From positions 1 to 51,817 of the forward strand of contig JBCCXA010000023.1 in assembly GCA_039192515.1 (NCBI GenBank): a DNA stretch of 51,817 bases. The letters are read 5' to 3'. The notes below the pieces were generated by a model. It saw only the letters and a list, made by a program, of their open reading frames with translations, ran no database searches and had not been told where the DNA came from. This DNA is from Verrucomicrobiota bacterium. GTDB taxonomy: Bacteria > Verrucomicrobiota > Verrucomicrobiia > Methylacidiphilales > JBCCWR01. Positions 15,941-24,273 of the stretch are shown piece after piece (position 1 is the stretch's first letter; each line of letters starts with the position of its first letter). The position numbers were made by a program, and so were the translations under genes.

Positions 15941-16537
15941 TCACTTCTTAATGAGTCTTTGGCTAGCAGATGAATTGGGGTAGCGCTTGGCTTCGATATG
16001 GTAATAGGCTTGTAGAAGATCTGTTTCTAGGCCGATTTTCTTTCGCGCTTCACGAATGGTAAGGTCTCGCATGGATTTGAAATTGACCTTATCCAGTGGC
16101 TTACAATCTGAGACATAGGCGAGAGAAACGGCATCTCGAAAAACTTGCATATTTCTTTTACTAAAGCGGTAAGCTTTGGGGTAGAGCGTTCCAGAAACCC
16201 AGCTAAAGATGGAAGTTTGGGTAGTAGAGACTCGATTGGTGGAACCCATAGTGAAGCCAATGGTAAAGGCTTCGTCTATCATTTTAGTGCCACGACCAAG
16301 AATGATGTGAATAAAGTCGTGTCGTTGTAGAGTGACTCGCCCTTTGAAAAAACCTAGGCCTTTGAGATTAAATTTAGGGTTTTCAACGATTTGTACCATA
16401 AGAGGCACTTCGTTTTGGTCGTTGCCAAAGGAGATGAGTTGATCATAGGCTGCACCTAAGGTGATCTTATCTTTCCAGAGTGGGATATACCACTCTTGTA
16501 GTTTAGGACTGTATTTAGATTTGGAGTCTGGCTTCAT
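15941..16537 (-). CDS. Coq4-like protein with HDxxH-x11-E metal/lipid-site motif
   Basis: A 198-residue, mainly helical soluble protein. Residues 73-89 read HDFIHIILGRGTKMIDE, that is H73-D74-x2-H77-x11-E89, the exact zinc-ligand signature of Coq4, a ubiquinone-biosynthesis protein that binds a long isoprenoid. The flanking LQRHDFIHIILGRG resembles the Coq4 HDxxHxLTGR stretch, and a helix with SxxNRVSTTQTS follows. The rest is too divergent for me to align. PVC bacteria generally use menaquinone, so a ubiquinone role is unlikely. It overlaps the AAA+ gene by four bases (ATGA) as last gene of the seven-gene operon, implying joint function. I infer a lipid- or prenyl-binding component; the family assignment rests on the motif. 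Confidence 0.7.
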   Translation of the reverse strand: MKPDSKSKYSPKLQEWYIPLWKDKITLGAAYDQLISFGNDQNEVPLMVQIVENPKFNLKGLGFFKGRVTLQRHDFIHIILGRGTKMIDEAFTIGFTMGSTNRVSTTQTSIFSWVSGTLYPKAYRFSKRNMQVFRDAVSLAYVSDCKPLDKVNFKSMRDLTIREARKKIGLETDLLQAYYHIEAKRYPNSSASQRLIKK

Positions 16538-18216
16538 AAGCGGGTGATGGGTTGGGTAATGGTTCTTAAGTAACGGAAAGCCTCAGGAACAAAACGAATG
16601 TCAGATGCTTCTTGGATGGCAATGCGTGTTTGCTCCTCCATGACTAAGGGTGAGACAGGAGGCTGATAGTCCTGTAAACGTTGGATAAGTAGTGATTGCT
16701 CATCTAGCGAAGGGTCGATTTGTTTTTCACGTTGTAGATCGCGCAGGAGAGAATCTGTTGACCCTGGGGTCATCCACTTTGGGATGAGATCAGCTATGGA
16801 GTCGAAAGTGTGTGCATCAATAGAGAGTTTATGTTTATTAGATAGAGCTTGGATAAGTGCCCAAGCTGATTCAATAGATTCGCAAGGCAGTAGAGGAATC
16901 TTCAAATCCATACGTCCAGGTCTCTTGAGGTCAACTTCAAGGAGATCCGGACGACTCGTTGCTAGTAGCCAAATAAGTCGACCACGGTTTTGCTCGCTGG
17001 CCATTTCTTGAGCGAACATGGAATAAACACGAGCATCAACAGGACTGGAGCTAGCTCCACTATCGCGGCTTCCCATGGACTGATCAGCCTCATCGATAAA
17101 AACAAAACATCTGGGTAACGTTCGCAGTAAACGAAAGATACGCTCTAAGTTAGATTCGGTTTCGCCTTGATATTTTCCACGGAAGTTCTTCAGCTTAACG
17201 ACGGGGACTTGAGCCTCTCCGGCTAGAGCTTCAACAAAAAAACTTTTACCTGTTCCTACTGGGCCCATGAGAAGGTATCCTTTAGGGATAACTTTTGTCA
17301 TACCTTGTTGCCAGAGATTGAGATCATTTTGGATGCGTTTCTTTAAAGCTGCTTGGCCATAAAGATCTGACAGATTGTGTTTTGGGCGAATGAATTCTAT
17401 GAGGTTGTCACAACTTTCCTCGACTAGACGATGTGCGATAGATTCAAGGTCTTTTAACTTAATGGCTTCTTTCTGATATTCTTTGAGCTTAAGCATGGCT
17501 TGTAATGAGTTAAGTGAAGTCCCTGCTAGAAGTTGTGCTGCGGATGTTTGAGACTCTTGGATTTCTTTGAATGCAATTGGGTAATGGCTCTGCTGCTGTT
17601 TGAAGAATTTCTGGATTTCCTGCTTAGTAGGCAGCGGTATTTCTAGGCGAAGACCATGGGAATTCGTCTGAATCATGGGGTGAATTTCAGACAAGTTCTG
17701 ACAAATGATAAAAGTCGCCAGAGGGTATTCTTTAAATACAGGATCCTCACTCCAACGTTTGATGGTTAGCGCAACAGCTGAGACATCAATTGATGTGGTG
17801 TTAATATTCGGAAGAACATATTGCGCATTGGTAATGAGAAGGCCTAAGTGGATTTTTTTGCCCTCAGCTCGACTATAGTTGACGCAGTATAGAATAAATT
17901 CATCAAGCAAAGCAACTTGCTGCCTGGGATTACCAAAGCGCTCTTTATGTGCTCGATCATTAAGCCATTCGGGGGCAATTTCCTGGCCTTTCATGACCTT
18001 GATGCCCGTGGCGATGTCTAGCGATAAAATAAGGTCATACGCGCTTAAGCAGGCCTTGCTCAATAGGTCAGATAAATTACCTAGACCATTCTCAGAGGAA
18101 TTTGGCACGGGAAAGATGTCATGAGTGTTCCCGTAGAGAACGAATTGCCGATTCGCCCCTGAACGGTACGCCTCAATGACATGATCTAACCAGTTCTTTC
18201 CTTCAGAGCTAGGCAT
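16534..18216 (-). CDS. AAA+ ATPase with degenerate N-terminal AAA-like half
   Basis: A 560-residue cytoplasmic protein. Residues about 1-260 (LYGNTHDIFPV, then LLITNAQYVLP and ATFIICQNLSEIHP, LEIPLPTKQEI) look like an AAA-type fold without a Walker A, as in Ycf46-like proteins. Residues 285-520 form a full AAA module of the FtsH/Cdc48 type. It has Walker A GPVGTGKS (about 318), pore-loop-like KLKNFRGKYQGETESN, Walker B CFVFIDEADQ, sensor 1 LLATSRPD and arginine finger LKRPGRMD. There is no protease domain or membrane segment. It sits 4 bases after pspA and overlaps the Coq4-like gene. PspA-type proteins pair with AAA+ enzymes such as PspF or Vps4-like remodelers, so remodelling of the PspA polymer is a sensible guess. 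Confidence 0.85.
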   Translation of the reverse strand: MPSSEGKNWLDHVIEAYRSGANRQFVLYGNTHDIFPVPNSSENGLGNLSDLLSKACLSAYDLILSLDIATGIKVMKGQEIAPEWLNDRAHKERFGNPRQQVALLDEFILYCVNYSRAEGKKIHLGLLITNAQYVLPNINTTSIDVSAVALTIKRWSEDPVFKEYPLATFIICQNLSEIHPMIQTNSHGLRLEIPLPTKQEIQKFFKQQQSHYPIAFKEIQESQTSAAQLLAGTSLNSLQAMLKLKEYQKEAIKLKDLESIAHRLVEESCDNLIEFIRPKHNLSDLYGQAALKKRIQNDLNLWQQGMTKVIPKGYLLMGPVGTGKSFFVEALAGEAQVPVVKLKNFRGKYQGETESNLERIFRLLRTLPRCFVFIDEADQSMGSRDSGASSSPVDARVYSMFAQEMASEQNRGRLIWLLATSRPDLLEVDLKRPGRMDLKIPLLPCESIESAWALIQALSNKHKLSIDAHTFDSIADLIPKWMTPGSTDSLLRDLQREKQIDPSLDEQSLLIQRLQDYQPPVSPLVMEEQTRIAIQEASDIRFVPEAFRYLRTITQPITRL

Positions 18217-18220
18217 TTCC

Positions 18221-18997
18221 TTATGCCTCAGACTTTGTGGTATCTTGATCTGTTTCGGTAGTGCCGAAAGGCTTGTCCGTAGATACTGGACCGTCTGTTG
18301 GAGCGGGGGCAGATTTTAACGTCATGTTGCGTTTAGCGGCAAAACGCGCAAGAGCTTGCCCACCAGTGGCCTCGCGAACCTTTTTCATGCGGTTGATGTC
18401 TTCTAGTTTGAAGTCAACCGCATCGCGCGCAACACGAGATTTACCCATCGCTTTTGATTTGCGCTCTTCGGTAATTTCTTTGATACGTGCCATGCTATCA
18501 GTTACTCCATCTGTATCCATGCGGATACCTGCTCCAATGGCATTTGCTTTAGCAATCGATTCGTGAATTTTAGTGTCGCGAATATTATCTTTAGCCTGCT
18601 GAATTTCTTTGTCCGCAAGTTTTAAGCTTTCATTGAGGCGTTCGGTATCTACTTTGTAATCTGATTCTAGCAAATCAAATTGTTCTTGGTTGTTGGTGAA
18701 TTCGCGCTCGACCTGCTCATACTCGCTAGCGAGTTCCTTGGCCAAGTCCTCGTGTCCAGCTTCAATTAGTGAAGTGATTTGGTCTTCTAGTTCGCTTAAT
18801 TTACGGTGTTCATCCTCCATCTGGCCTTTTAATCTTTCTAGCACGCCTGCTTTGAGGCTTAAGGCTTCTCGACCTTGAACTTCCAGCTTGTTGCGTGATT
18901 CAATAGCTGTCTCCAAGATGGCTTGAGGATCGGCTGCTTCTGCGATACCGATAAGTTTTAAAAACTTACCGTAGATGAGTCTCCATAATCTTCCCAT
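18221..18997 (-). CDS. PspA/IM30 (ESCRT-III-like) family protein
   Basis: A 258-residue coiled-coil protein. It opens with an amphipathic helix (MGRLWRLIYGKFLKLIGIAE) as in PspA/Vipp1, which bind stressed membranes. Heptad-rich helices follow (residues 40-200), including AKANAIGAGIRMDTDGVTDSM, and an Ala/Pro/Thr-rich acidic tail. PspA/IM30 proteins polymerise on membranes and are structurally ESCRT-III-like. Compared with E. coli PspA (222) it has a tail of about 35 residues. It is flanked by an upstream two-segment membrane coiled-coil protein and, 4 bases downstream, by an AAA+ ATPase, echoing the ESCRT-III/Vps4 pairing. Family assignment is good from the N-terminal helix and overall pattern, although sequence identity to classical PspA looks low. 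Confidence 0.82.
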   Translation of the reverse strand: MGRLWRLIYGKFLKLIGIAEAADPQAILETAIESRNKLEVQGREALSLKAGVLERLKGQMEDEHRKLSELEDQITSLIEAGHEDLAKELASEYEQVEREFTNNQEQFDLLESDYKVDTERLNESLKLADKEIQQAKDNIRDTKIHESIAKANAIGAGIRMDTDGVTDSMARIKEITEERKSKAMGKSRVARDAVDFKLEDINRMKKVREATGGQALARFAAKRNMTLKSAPAPTDGPVSTDKPFGTTETDQDTTKSEA

Positions 18998-19016
18998 GAT
19001 TGTTATTTCCTTTCGT

Positions 19017-19799
19017 TTAGTTTGTTTCTGTTAAAGAGTTGTCCGTTTTCGAGTCATTTCCATATACATTTCGCTCAAGTTGATCCAGTTGCTGATGGTT
19101 TAAGCTTGATTGCACCATATCTCTAATAGCAGTGGCGTGTTCAATTCGATCTTGTAGTTTAGATTGCACCGACTCAATTTGGCTACGAGAATTGTTAGCG
19201 GCTTCTGGCATGACTGGATTAATAATGGTTTCTAACTGTTCGTAAGTTTTATTCAAAGTAGATTGTGCTTCTTCTAGGGCTTGTAGAGCGTGATCAATCT
19301 GAGGTTGTAAACTAGATTTACCCTGTAGACGCAGAGCGAGAATATGTCTCACTTCATGACACATGGTAAGGGTGAGCTGGGAAACCAGTTTACTGACATC
19401 TTGCTCAGCGGTTGTAATGATGCGATCACTGAAAATTTTATTCTCGATCGATTTCTTCAATTGATGGACTGATGAGAGGGTATTTTGCAAATCCTTCACT
19501 TTACCAGGTGGGGCTGTCCTAAGTTCTTGAATAAGCTCTTCAAGTGTATCGTTCTCTTTCTCGAGGAAGGATTCCAAGGTATCTACCTTGGTTTTCTCAT
19601 AAAGCCTTGGCCATTGTCTTTTCCAAAAGAGGTAAGTGCCAAAGCCCACTAGGCCGGCTAAGCATAGGCATATCCAATAGGGGGCACCGAAAAACGCATA
19701 GGCAGCAGCAATGGGAAGATAAGGAGCCCAAGTATAGGGATTAGAGACTATGCGTCCGAGTGTTTTACTCGATAAATCAATGTAATCCGGCCGCTTCAA
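19017..19799 (-). CDS. Membrane-anchored coiled-coil protein with HEVRH motif
   Basis: A 260-residue protein that I do not recognise by family. After a short N-terminus, residues 20-60 form two adjacent membrane segments (WAPYLPIAAAYAFFG and WICLCLAGLVGFGTYLFW). The remainder is cytoplasm-predicted, highly charged coiled coil. Within it TMCHEVRHILALRLQGK contains HExxH; the Arg inside the motif is atypical of zinc proteases, so this may be chance. It begins one base after the stop of the upstream SBP-OmpA gene and ends 19 bases before pspA. By position and build it is a good candidate for the membrane receptor that docks PspA, analogous in role to PspB/PspC, but that is inference. Confidence 0.7.
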   Translation of the reverse strand: MKRPDYIDLSSKTLGRIVSNPYTWAPYLPIAAAYAFFGAPYWICLCLAGLVGFGTYLFWKRQWPRLYEKTKVDTLESFLEKENDTLEELIQELRTAPPGKVKDLQNTLSSVHQLKKSIENKIFSDRIITTAEQDVSKLVSQLTLTMCHEVRHILALRLQGKSSLQPQIDHALQALEEAQSTLNKTYEQLETIINPVMPEAANNSRSQIESVQSKLQDRIEHATAIRDMVQSSLNHQQLDQLERNVYGNDSKTDNSLTETN

Positions 19800-21335
19800 T
19801 TAATCTCCAACAAGTAAAATTTTTGCCCTACGTGCTTTCTTGTTATAAGCGCGTATACTCTCACCTTCAAGGCGTTGTGGCAACTCACTAGAGCCTTTCC
19901 CATAGGCATAAATACGGTTTTGAGAAATCTGACATGCTTCAATGAGGTAGTTTTTCACCGCTTGAGCTCGTTGCTCTGAAAGTTGTTGGTCTAAATCGGG
20001 TTGATCGCTAGGCGAGACATGAGCCTCGACAATGATTCTATAGTCAGGATAGTGATTCAGTATTGGGGTGGCTTCCTGGATAAGTATTTGAAAATCTTCT
20101 GGTATAGCGGTAGAGCCTGGACGAAAAGTGATGGGTTGGTCAATGAGGGTGCCTCTTACCTTTTGAGAGAGTTGTTTCCATGCTTCTTCGGAAAGTGGGT
20201 CGTAGAATTTTTTCAAGCGTTTGATAGCAGGAACACTCGTGCTGGCAGGGGGAATGGTGTGAGGTGAATTTTGTAATCGATCTAAAATACCTCGATAGAT
20301 AAGAGCATAGGGGTCATTTCGCGGTATAGGTGAAGAGAGTTCGTGGTCATCAAGAATCGATTTAATGTGTGCAATGGACTGTATAATAGGAGGATCACTT
20401 TGAGACGCGCTGCTTAACCAATACGTATGGTTCTCTTCAAAAGTGGCGAACTTAATACCGTTTGTCATTATTTGGGCTTGGGAAGTTTTTTCTCCGCTAT
20501 CACGCGCCGCAGCATCAATGAAGTCATTAGGATTATTTAAATACTCATGCAATGCTTTAAAGTAAGCATGAGTGATGAGTTCAGCCAACTTAGGTTCATC
20601 TGAGATGACTTTTCTAGAAGCAAGGGCAATATCGATGATAAGCCCTTGAGCGTGTCGTGTATCAATCAATACTTTTGCACCTTGTATTTTTTTCAGTGCT
20701 TGTGTTACTTGTGGTTCCCATAAGACAGCGAAGTCGACTTTCCCTTTTGCAAGGGCCTGGTAAGATTCTTTAATATCGTTACTGCGAAATCTTTCCAACT
20801 GAGGTCTTAAGTTTTCGAGTTTAAAGTGTGAGACTTCGGAGCGGAGGAAAAATTCTGATGGTGAGAAGCCAACAAATGAGCCCTTAATTTCTGGTTTATT
20901 GAGGTCATCAATATTAGAGAGATGGGAGAGTCCTACAATGGCATCACCTCCATAGCTTTCATCAACCACAAAGATAATCGCTGCTGGCCAGTGGCTATCG
21001 TTGGCATTAGCAAGATAACTATCCAAAGTGGCTACGGCAAATTCACATTCACCGGAATGAAGTCCCTGGATTCGTTTGGAGAAATCAGCAACGATTTCAA
21101 AGTTGACCTTAATTTTGTGAGGATCTAGTAATCGTTGAAACTTAGCGGATCTAAAAACCATGTAGCCAAGCCAGTCATCACCCCAAATGTTGATGGTACG
21201 ATCATAATCTATAGCTTCGCTAGTTATGGAAAGCAGATGATTAAGCTTACTTGCTTCGCGAGTGGGTCGGAACAGTCCCCAGGCGATCATTCCCAAGGTG
21301 CAGAGTATGATTAAAATGCTGGTCCATTTTTTCAT
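19800..21335 (-). CDS. Substrate-binding protein fused to OmpA-like peptidoglycan-binding domain
   Basis: A 511-residue envelope protein. A hydrophobic N-terminal segment (ILIILCTLGMIAWGLF) directs export. Residues about 40-300 form a periplasmic binding-protein module (INIWGDDWLGYMVFRSAKF, ECEFAVATLDSYLAN, GKVDFAVLWEPQVTQAL), similar to nitrate/sulfonate/phosphate-type binding proteins. The last 110 residues are an OmpA C-terminal domain: ITFRPGSTAIPEDFQ, IIVEAHVSPSDQPDLDQQLS, QRAQAVKNYLIEA, RIYAYGKGSSELP. The architecture is that of annotated phosphate ABC transporter substrate-binding/OmpA fusions. No permease gene is nearby. It should tether ligand sensing to peptidoglycan. Domain calls are confident; ligand and function are unknown. 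Confidence 0.86.
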   Translation of the reverse strand: MKKWTSILIILCTLGMIAWGLFRPTREASKLNHLLSITSEAIDYDRTINIWGDDWLGYMVFRSAKFQRLLDPHKIKVNFEIVADFSKRIQGLHSGECEFAVATLDSYLANANDSHWPAAIIFVVDESYGGDAIVGLSHLSNIDDLNKPEIKGSFVGFSPSEFFLRSEVSHFKLENLRPQLERFRSNDIKESYQALAKGKVDFAVLWEPQVTQALKKIQGAKVLIDTRHAQGLIIDIALASRKVISDEPKLAELITHAYFKALHEYLNNPNDFIDAAARDSGEKTSQAQIMTNGIKFATFEENHTYWLSSASQSDPPIIQSIAHIKSILDDHELSSPIPRNDPYALIYRGILDRLQNSPHTIPPASTSVPAIKRLKKFYDPLSEEAWKQLSQKVRGTLIDQPITFRPGSTAIPEDFQILIQEATPILNHYPDYRIIVEAHVSPSDQPDLDQQLSEQRAQAVKNYLIEACQISQNRIYAYGKGSSELPQRLEGESIRAYNKKARRAKILLVGD

Positions 21336-21347
21336 CTAGGTCTTGAA

Positions 21348-22250
21348 TTAGCTCTTGAATTTTTTTGCTGCACTAACAATTTTGTAGAGAATAAAACCCA
21401 AAATGAGGAGGAAAAATACGGAGCCTAGTGAGACCCCTTGATCTTTTGTTGTAGGTTCTGATTTTGAGGTCGTTTTAGCTATATCGTTCGTCTGCTTTTT
21501 GGTTTTGATAACAGATGACGGTTCTGGGATAGGATTCAAGCTTATTTCATCCATGACTTTAAAGTCATTATCTGTGATTCTAATATCAGAGACATCACCG
21601 ATTTCAGCATCTACTTTTAGCAATCCCTGTTTAAGCTCTTTGCTTGTCTCCGCAGCAAAGTAAAGAGTTGAAACACCTTTCATATAGTCTCCTTGTCCAT
21701 GGAAACCAATGCCTGCCACTTCAATTTGGTTTTTTCGCAATTCCAAAATCTGCCTTTGGACACCTTTTGCTCCATGTTTGCTAGATTCTTTGCCGTCTGT
21801 AAAAACCACCACCACATGCCTTTCGAAGGGGCTAACCGTTTGCCGGCGATCTTGGATATTTTTTAAAGCTTCGCCAATAGTTCTAAATAAAGGTGTTCCT
21901 CCACTAGCTTTAATAGATTCTACCTTAGCCATAAGCACTTCTCGATTATCTCGCCCCATAGGAACAATCAAGCCCGCATTAAGTCCAATAAGAGATAGAC
22001 GATAGTTTTCAGGGACAGCCGATAACCATTCCAGAAAGGCTTTCTTGGCCTGTCCAATTTTGTCGTCGGTATTCATGGAACCCGAGTCGTCAAAAATAAT
22101 AGTGATGGCAGTGCCGCTTTGTTCGACCCTTTCTTGATCGAGCTCATTAAGCCACTGAGTCGTCACATTATCTTGCGCGTGTATAGTAGAAAGACTCAAA
22201 ACTATAAGGGCTGGAATAGTGATGATGCGGATAAAAGTATTTTTTCTCAT
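21348..22250 (-). CDS. Secreted/anchored von Willebrand factor A domain protein
   Basis: A 300-residue protein starting at ATG 22250, giving signal peptide MRKNTFIRIITIPALIVLSL with cleavage near IHAQ; an upstream frame to 22358 overlaps the previous gene and is unlikely. The vWA domain (residues 40-220) has an intact MIDAS: IIFDDSGSMN (DxSxS), GGTPLFRT (the Thr) and VVFTDGKESS (the Asp). A linker leads to a C-terminal membrane segment (SVFFLLILGFILYKIV) and a basic end, so the domain faces the periplasm and is anchored in the inner membrane. It lies between the two SBP/OmpA genes with gaps of 22 and 12 bases. MIDAS domains mediate metal-dependent protein contacts, so it may bridge the binding proteins. 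Confidence 0.88.
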   Translation of the reverse strand: MRKNTFIRIITIPALIVLSLSTIHAQDNVTTQWLNELDQERVEQSGTAITIIFDDSGSMNTDDKIGQAKKAFLEWLSAVPENYRLSLIGLNAGLIVPMGRDNREVLMAKVESIKASGGTPLFRTIGEALKNIQDRRQTVSPFERHVVVVFTDGKESSKHGAKGVQRQILELRKNQIEVAGIGFHGQGDYMKGVSTLYFAAETSKELKQGLLKVDAEIGDVSDIRITDNDFKVMDEISLNPIPEPSSVIKTKKQTNDIAKTTSKSEPTTKDQGVSLGSVFFLLILGFILYKIVSAAKKFKS

Positions 22251-22272
22251 TGCTTTCGTATGGTTTATGTTT

Positions 22273-24087
22273 TTAGCGTAGGTCGTCAGCTCCAAATTCT
22301 GCTGGGATTTCACTTTCTGCCGAGATGATAAACATTTCTCCACGCATATTCTGGGCACGTTCTTGGGGTGTTTTCGGGCTGGTGATTAGTGGATCTTTCA
22401 CACTCATTCCTTTCACGTCAAAACGGGAGAGGTCGACTTCTTCTGGGCTGAGGTTAAGGTTTTCTCGGACGTAAGCGGCGTAAGCTTTTTTAACTGAAAA
22501 AGCTCGGGCGTAGGATAGCGTCTGAGCATCGTTGAGTATTTGTTCGATTTTAGGTAGGGGGAGTTTTTGAAATTGATCTGTACCAGGAATGCGTCGTTCA
22601 TAAGTGCTTTGATTCTGTTTCATCTTTGCCCTAACAAAATTGTAGAAGAAGTTATCGGCGTGACCTCTTAGCTGAACGATAGCGCCTCCATAGCGGCTTA
22701 CTGTTTCATGAATAGTGGCAAAGACCTGAGCATAGTCACGCCAGTCGATTTCTGCTATCTGAGCTGGGAAAGTAAAGGTATAGGTGTAGAGGGTATTGGC
22801 GCCAGCACTTTCAGCTGCTTGTCGAACTGCTTGGGTGCTGGCAAAAGCCTGCTTGGGCTTTGCAAGTTCAGTGCTGGCCACAGCAGTTTCTTTCGAAGGA
22901 AGGTGATAGCTTAAGATGCTTTTGTTACCAATAAGGCCCAGATCTAAGAAGAAGTCTTGGATCCGGTTGGTTGTGGCCGTGAAACTAACTGGGTTCTTTG
23001 TGTCGAAGAAGCGTTCATTTCCCGTAACGCCTGCTAGCTGTGCATCGACACCAACCCATAAAATAAAGTCACTGACTGCTGACTCATCTTGTAAAAAAAT
23101 ACCAGCTAGAGGTTTGCTGAGTTTTTTGAAAGAGGAGACGCGGCTCTTGTCAGCTTGCGATTTTTTGGCGATGTTAGCGAGTTCTTTTAAAAAGAATTCT
23201 TGTTGTTTGAGATGTTCGCTGCGGAAGGCTTCTACTAATTCTTTGTTATTATCTAGGAAGTCTTTACGCACGGCATAGACATCGAAAATGACATTGGAAG
23301 CTGTCTTGGTGGTAAAGAGAGGCTTCGCCCCCTTAACGGTTCCCTCTAGACCGGTTCCCACAGTTCCACCAGCAGTTAGTGCTAGAATATCCGGATAGAT
23401 ACAAGCCGCACCAGATAAGGATTCGTCGTTTCGAAAGGCGTTGGCGGGGTCTAGCGCTGCTTGCCCTGGAGACCAATTAGGAGGCGTAGTGATTTCTGGG
23501 ACAAATTTGATAGTGACATCTTTGCTGGAAAGCCCTGCATCGCTCAGCATGTTACCTATCAGAGATAAGTGCGGTCCATTAAGTTGCGCGACAATGGTTT
23601 TGCCTTTTAGGTCTTTGAGCTTGTCGATGTCTTTGCCGACGAAGCCGTCAGCACCAGTTGAAGTTGAAAGTTGTAGAAAGACGATGGGCTCGAGTCCGGG
23701 GTCTTTTTGTTTTAAAGCGTCTGCGACTAGGGCAATCATGTCTGCAGTCCCTCTCAGGAATGCTGACTTACCGGTGACATAGTTTTCTACCTGCTTATCA
23801 AAGTCGTCGATTAGCTTTAGCTCAACGGGGCGACCAATAGCCCGTGCAAGACTCGAGTTGGGATTTGGTTTAGTTCCTGCGTTGGCATGAACCGTTACGC
23901 CATCCGGAGCCCAAGTGATCATAGGCACCAGAAGAGGAGAGGAGGAAGAGACGCTTTTCTTGGTTGCTTTTTGTAGAAAAGGTGAATTTGAGTAGGGCTT
24001 TTGAGGTTCCACGTAATCTACCTTTTGAGCAAAAAGGGAATAAGGTGCTAAGGCGACAATCAAGAGTGTGATTAATTTTTCTTTCAT
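22273..24087 (-). CDS. Substrate-binding protein with divergent OmpA-like C-terminal domain
   Basis: A 604-residue exported protein and first gene of the operon. ATG 24087 gives a clean signal peptide (MKEKLITLLIVALAPYSLFA); an upstream TTG at 24111 is less likely. Residues about 45-330 resemble ABC-type nitrate/taurine (NMT1-like) binding proteins: VPMITWAPDGVTVHAN, LKDLKGKTIVAQLNGPHLSL and SNVIFDVYAVRKDFLDNNKE. Residues about 430-604 look like an OmpA-type domain with an insert: FTFPAQIAEIDW, IVQLRGHADNFFY, LSYARAFSVKKAYAAYV, FDVKGMSVKDPL, RAQNMRGEMFIIS. It thus parallels the 511-residue protein downstream. No ABC permease is adjacent. I infer an envelope sensor rather than a transporter component. 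Confidence 0.82.
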   Translation of the reverse strand: MKEKLITLLIVALAPYSLFAQKVDYVEPQKPYSNSPFLQKATKKSVSSSSPLLVPMITWAPDGVTVHANAGTKPNPNSSLARAIGRPVELKLIDDFDKQVENYVTGKSAFLRGTADMIALVADALKQKDPGLEPIVFLQLSTSTGADGFVGKDIDKLKDLKGKTIVAQLNGPHLSLIGNMLSDAGLSSKDVTIKFVPEITTPPNWSPGQAALDPANAFRNDESLSGAACIYPDILALTAGGTVGTGLEGTVKGAKPLFTTKTASNVIFDVYAVRKDFLDNNKELVEAFRSEHLKQQEFFLKELANIAKKSQADKSRVSSFKKLSKPLAGIFLQDESAVSDFILWVGVDAQLAGVTGNERFFDTKNPVSFTATTNRIQDFFLDLGLIGNKSILSYHLPSKETAVASTELAKPKQAFASTQAVRQAAESAGANTLYTYTFTFPAQIAEIDWRDYAQVFATIHETVSRYGGAIVQLRGHADNFFYNFVRAKMKQNQSTYERRIPGTDQFQKLPLPKIEQILNDAQTLSYARAFSVKKAYAAYVRENLNLSPEEVDLSRFDVKGMSVKDPLITSPKTPQERAQNMRGEMFIISAESEIPAEFGADDLR

Positions 24088-24190
24088 AAGCGTGCTGAAA
24101 ATGTAGGCCAAATTTGGATTTTTGGCAGTTATAATTAGTGATTTCTTTTATAAGGGTAAGCATTTCTAGTTTGCTGCGAATTTTCTAAAA

Positions 24191-24204
24191 GCTTTTTAAA
24201 AAGC
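24191..24204. promoter_or_regulatory. Palindrome in the divergent promoter region of the envelope module
   Basis: GCTTTTTAAAAAGC is a perfect 14-base palindrome, 104 bases upstream of the minus-strand operon start (24087) and 70 bases upstream of the plus-strand gene (24274). Such a site could be a shared operator that co-regulates both directions. No -35/-10 pair was assigned with confidence. Confidence 0.35.
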
Positions 24205-24273
24205 GAAATATGTAGATACTAGTGGTCTATTGATCATCACTTCTTGTTCAAATTCAATCAAAAGGACCTCTTG

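Noticed and set aside
19800..24087. An ABC importer operon based on the binding-protein domains
   Set aside because: No permease or ABC-type ATPase is present, and both binding proteins carry OmpA-like domains; the ATPase nearby is AAA+, not ABC.
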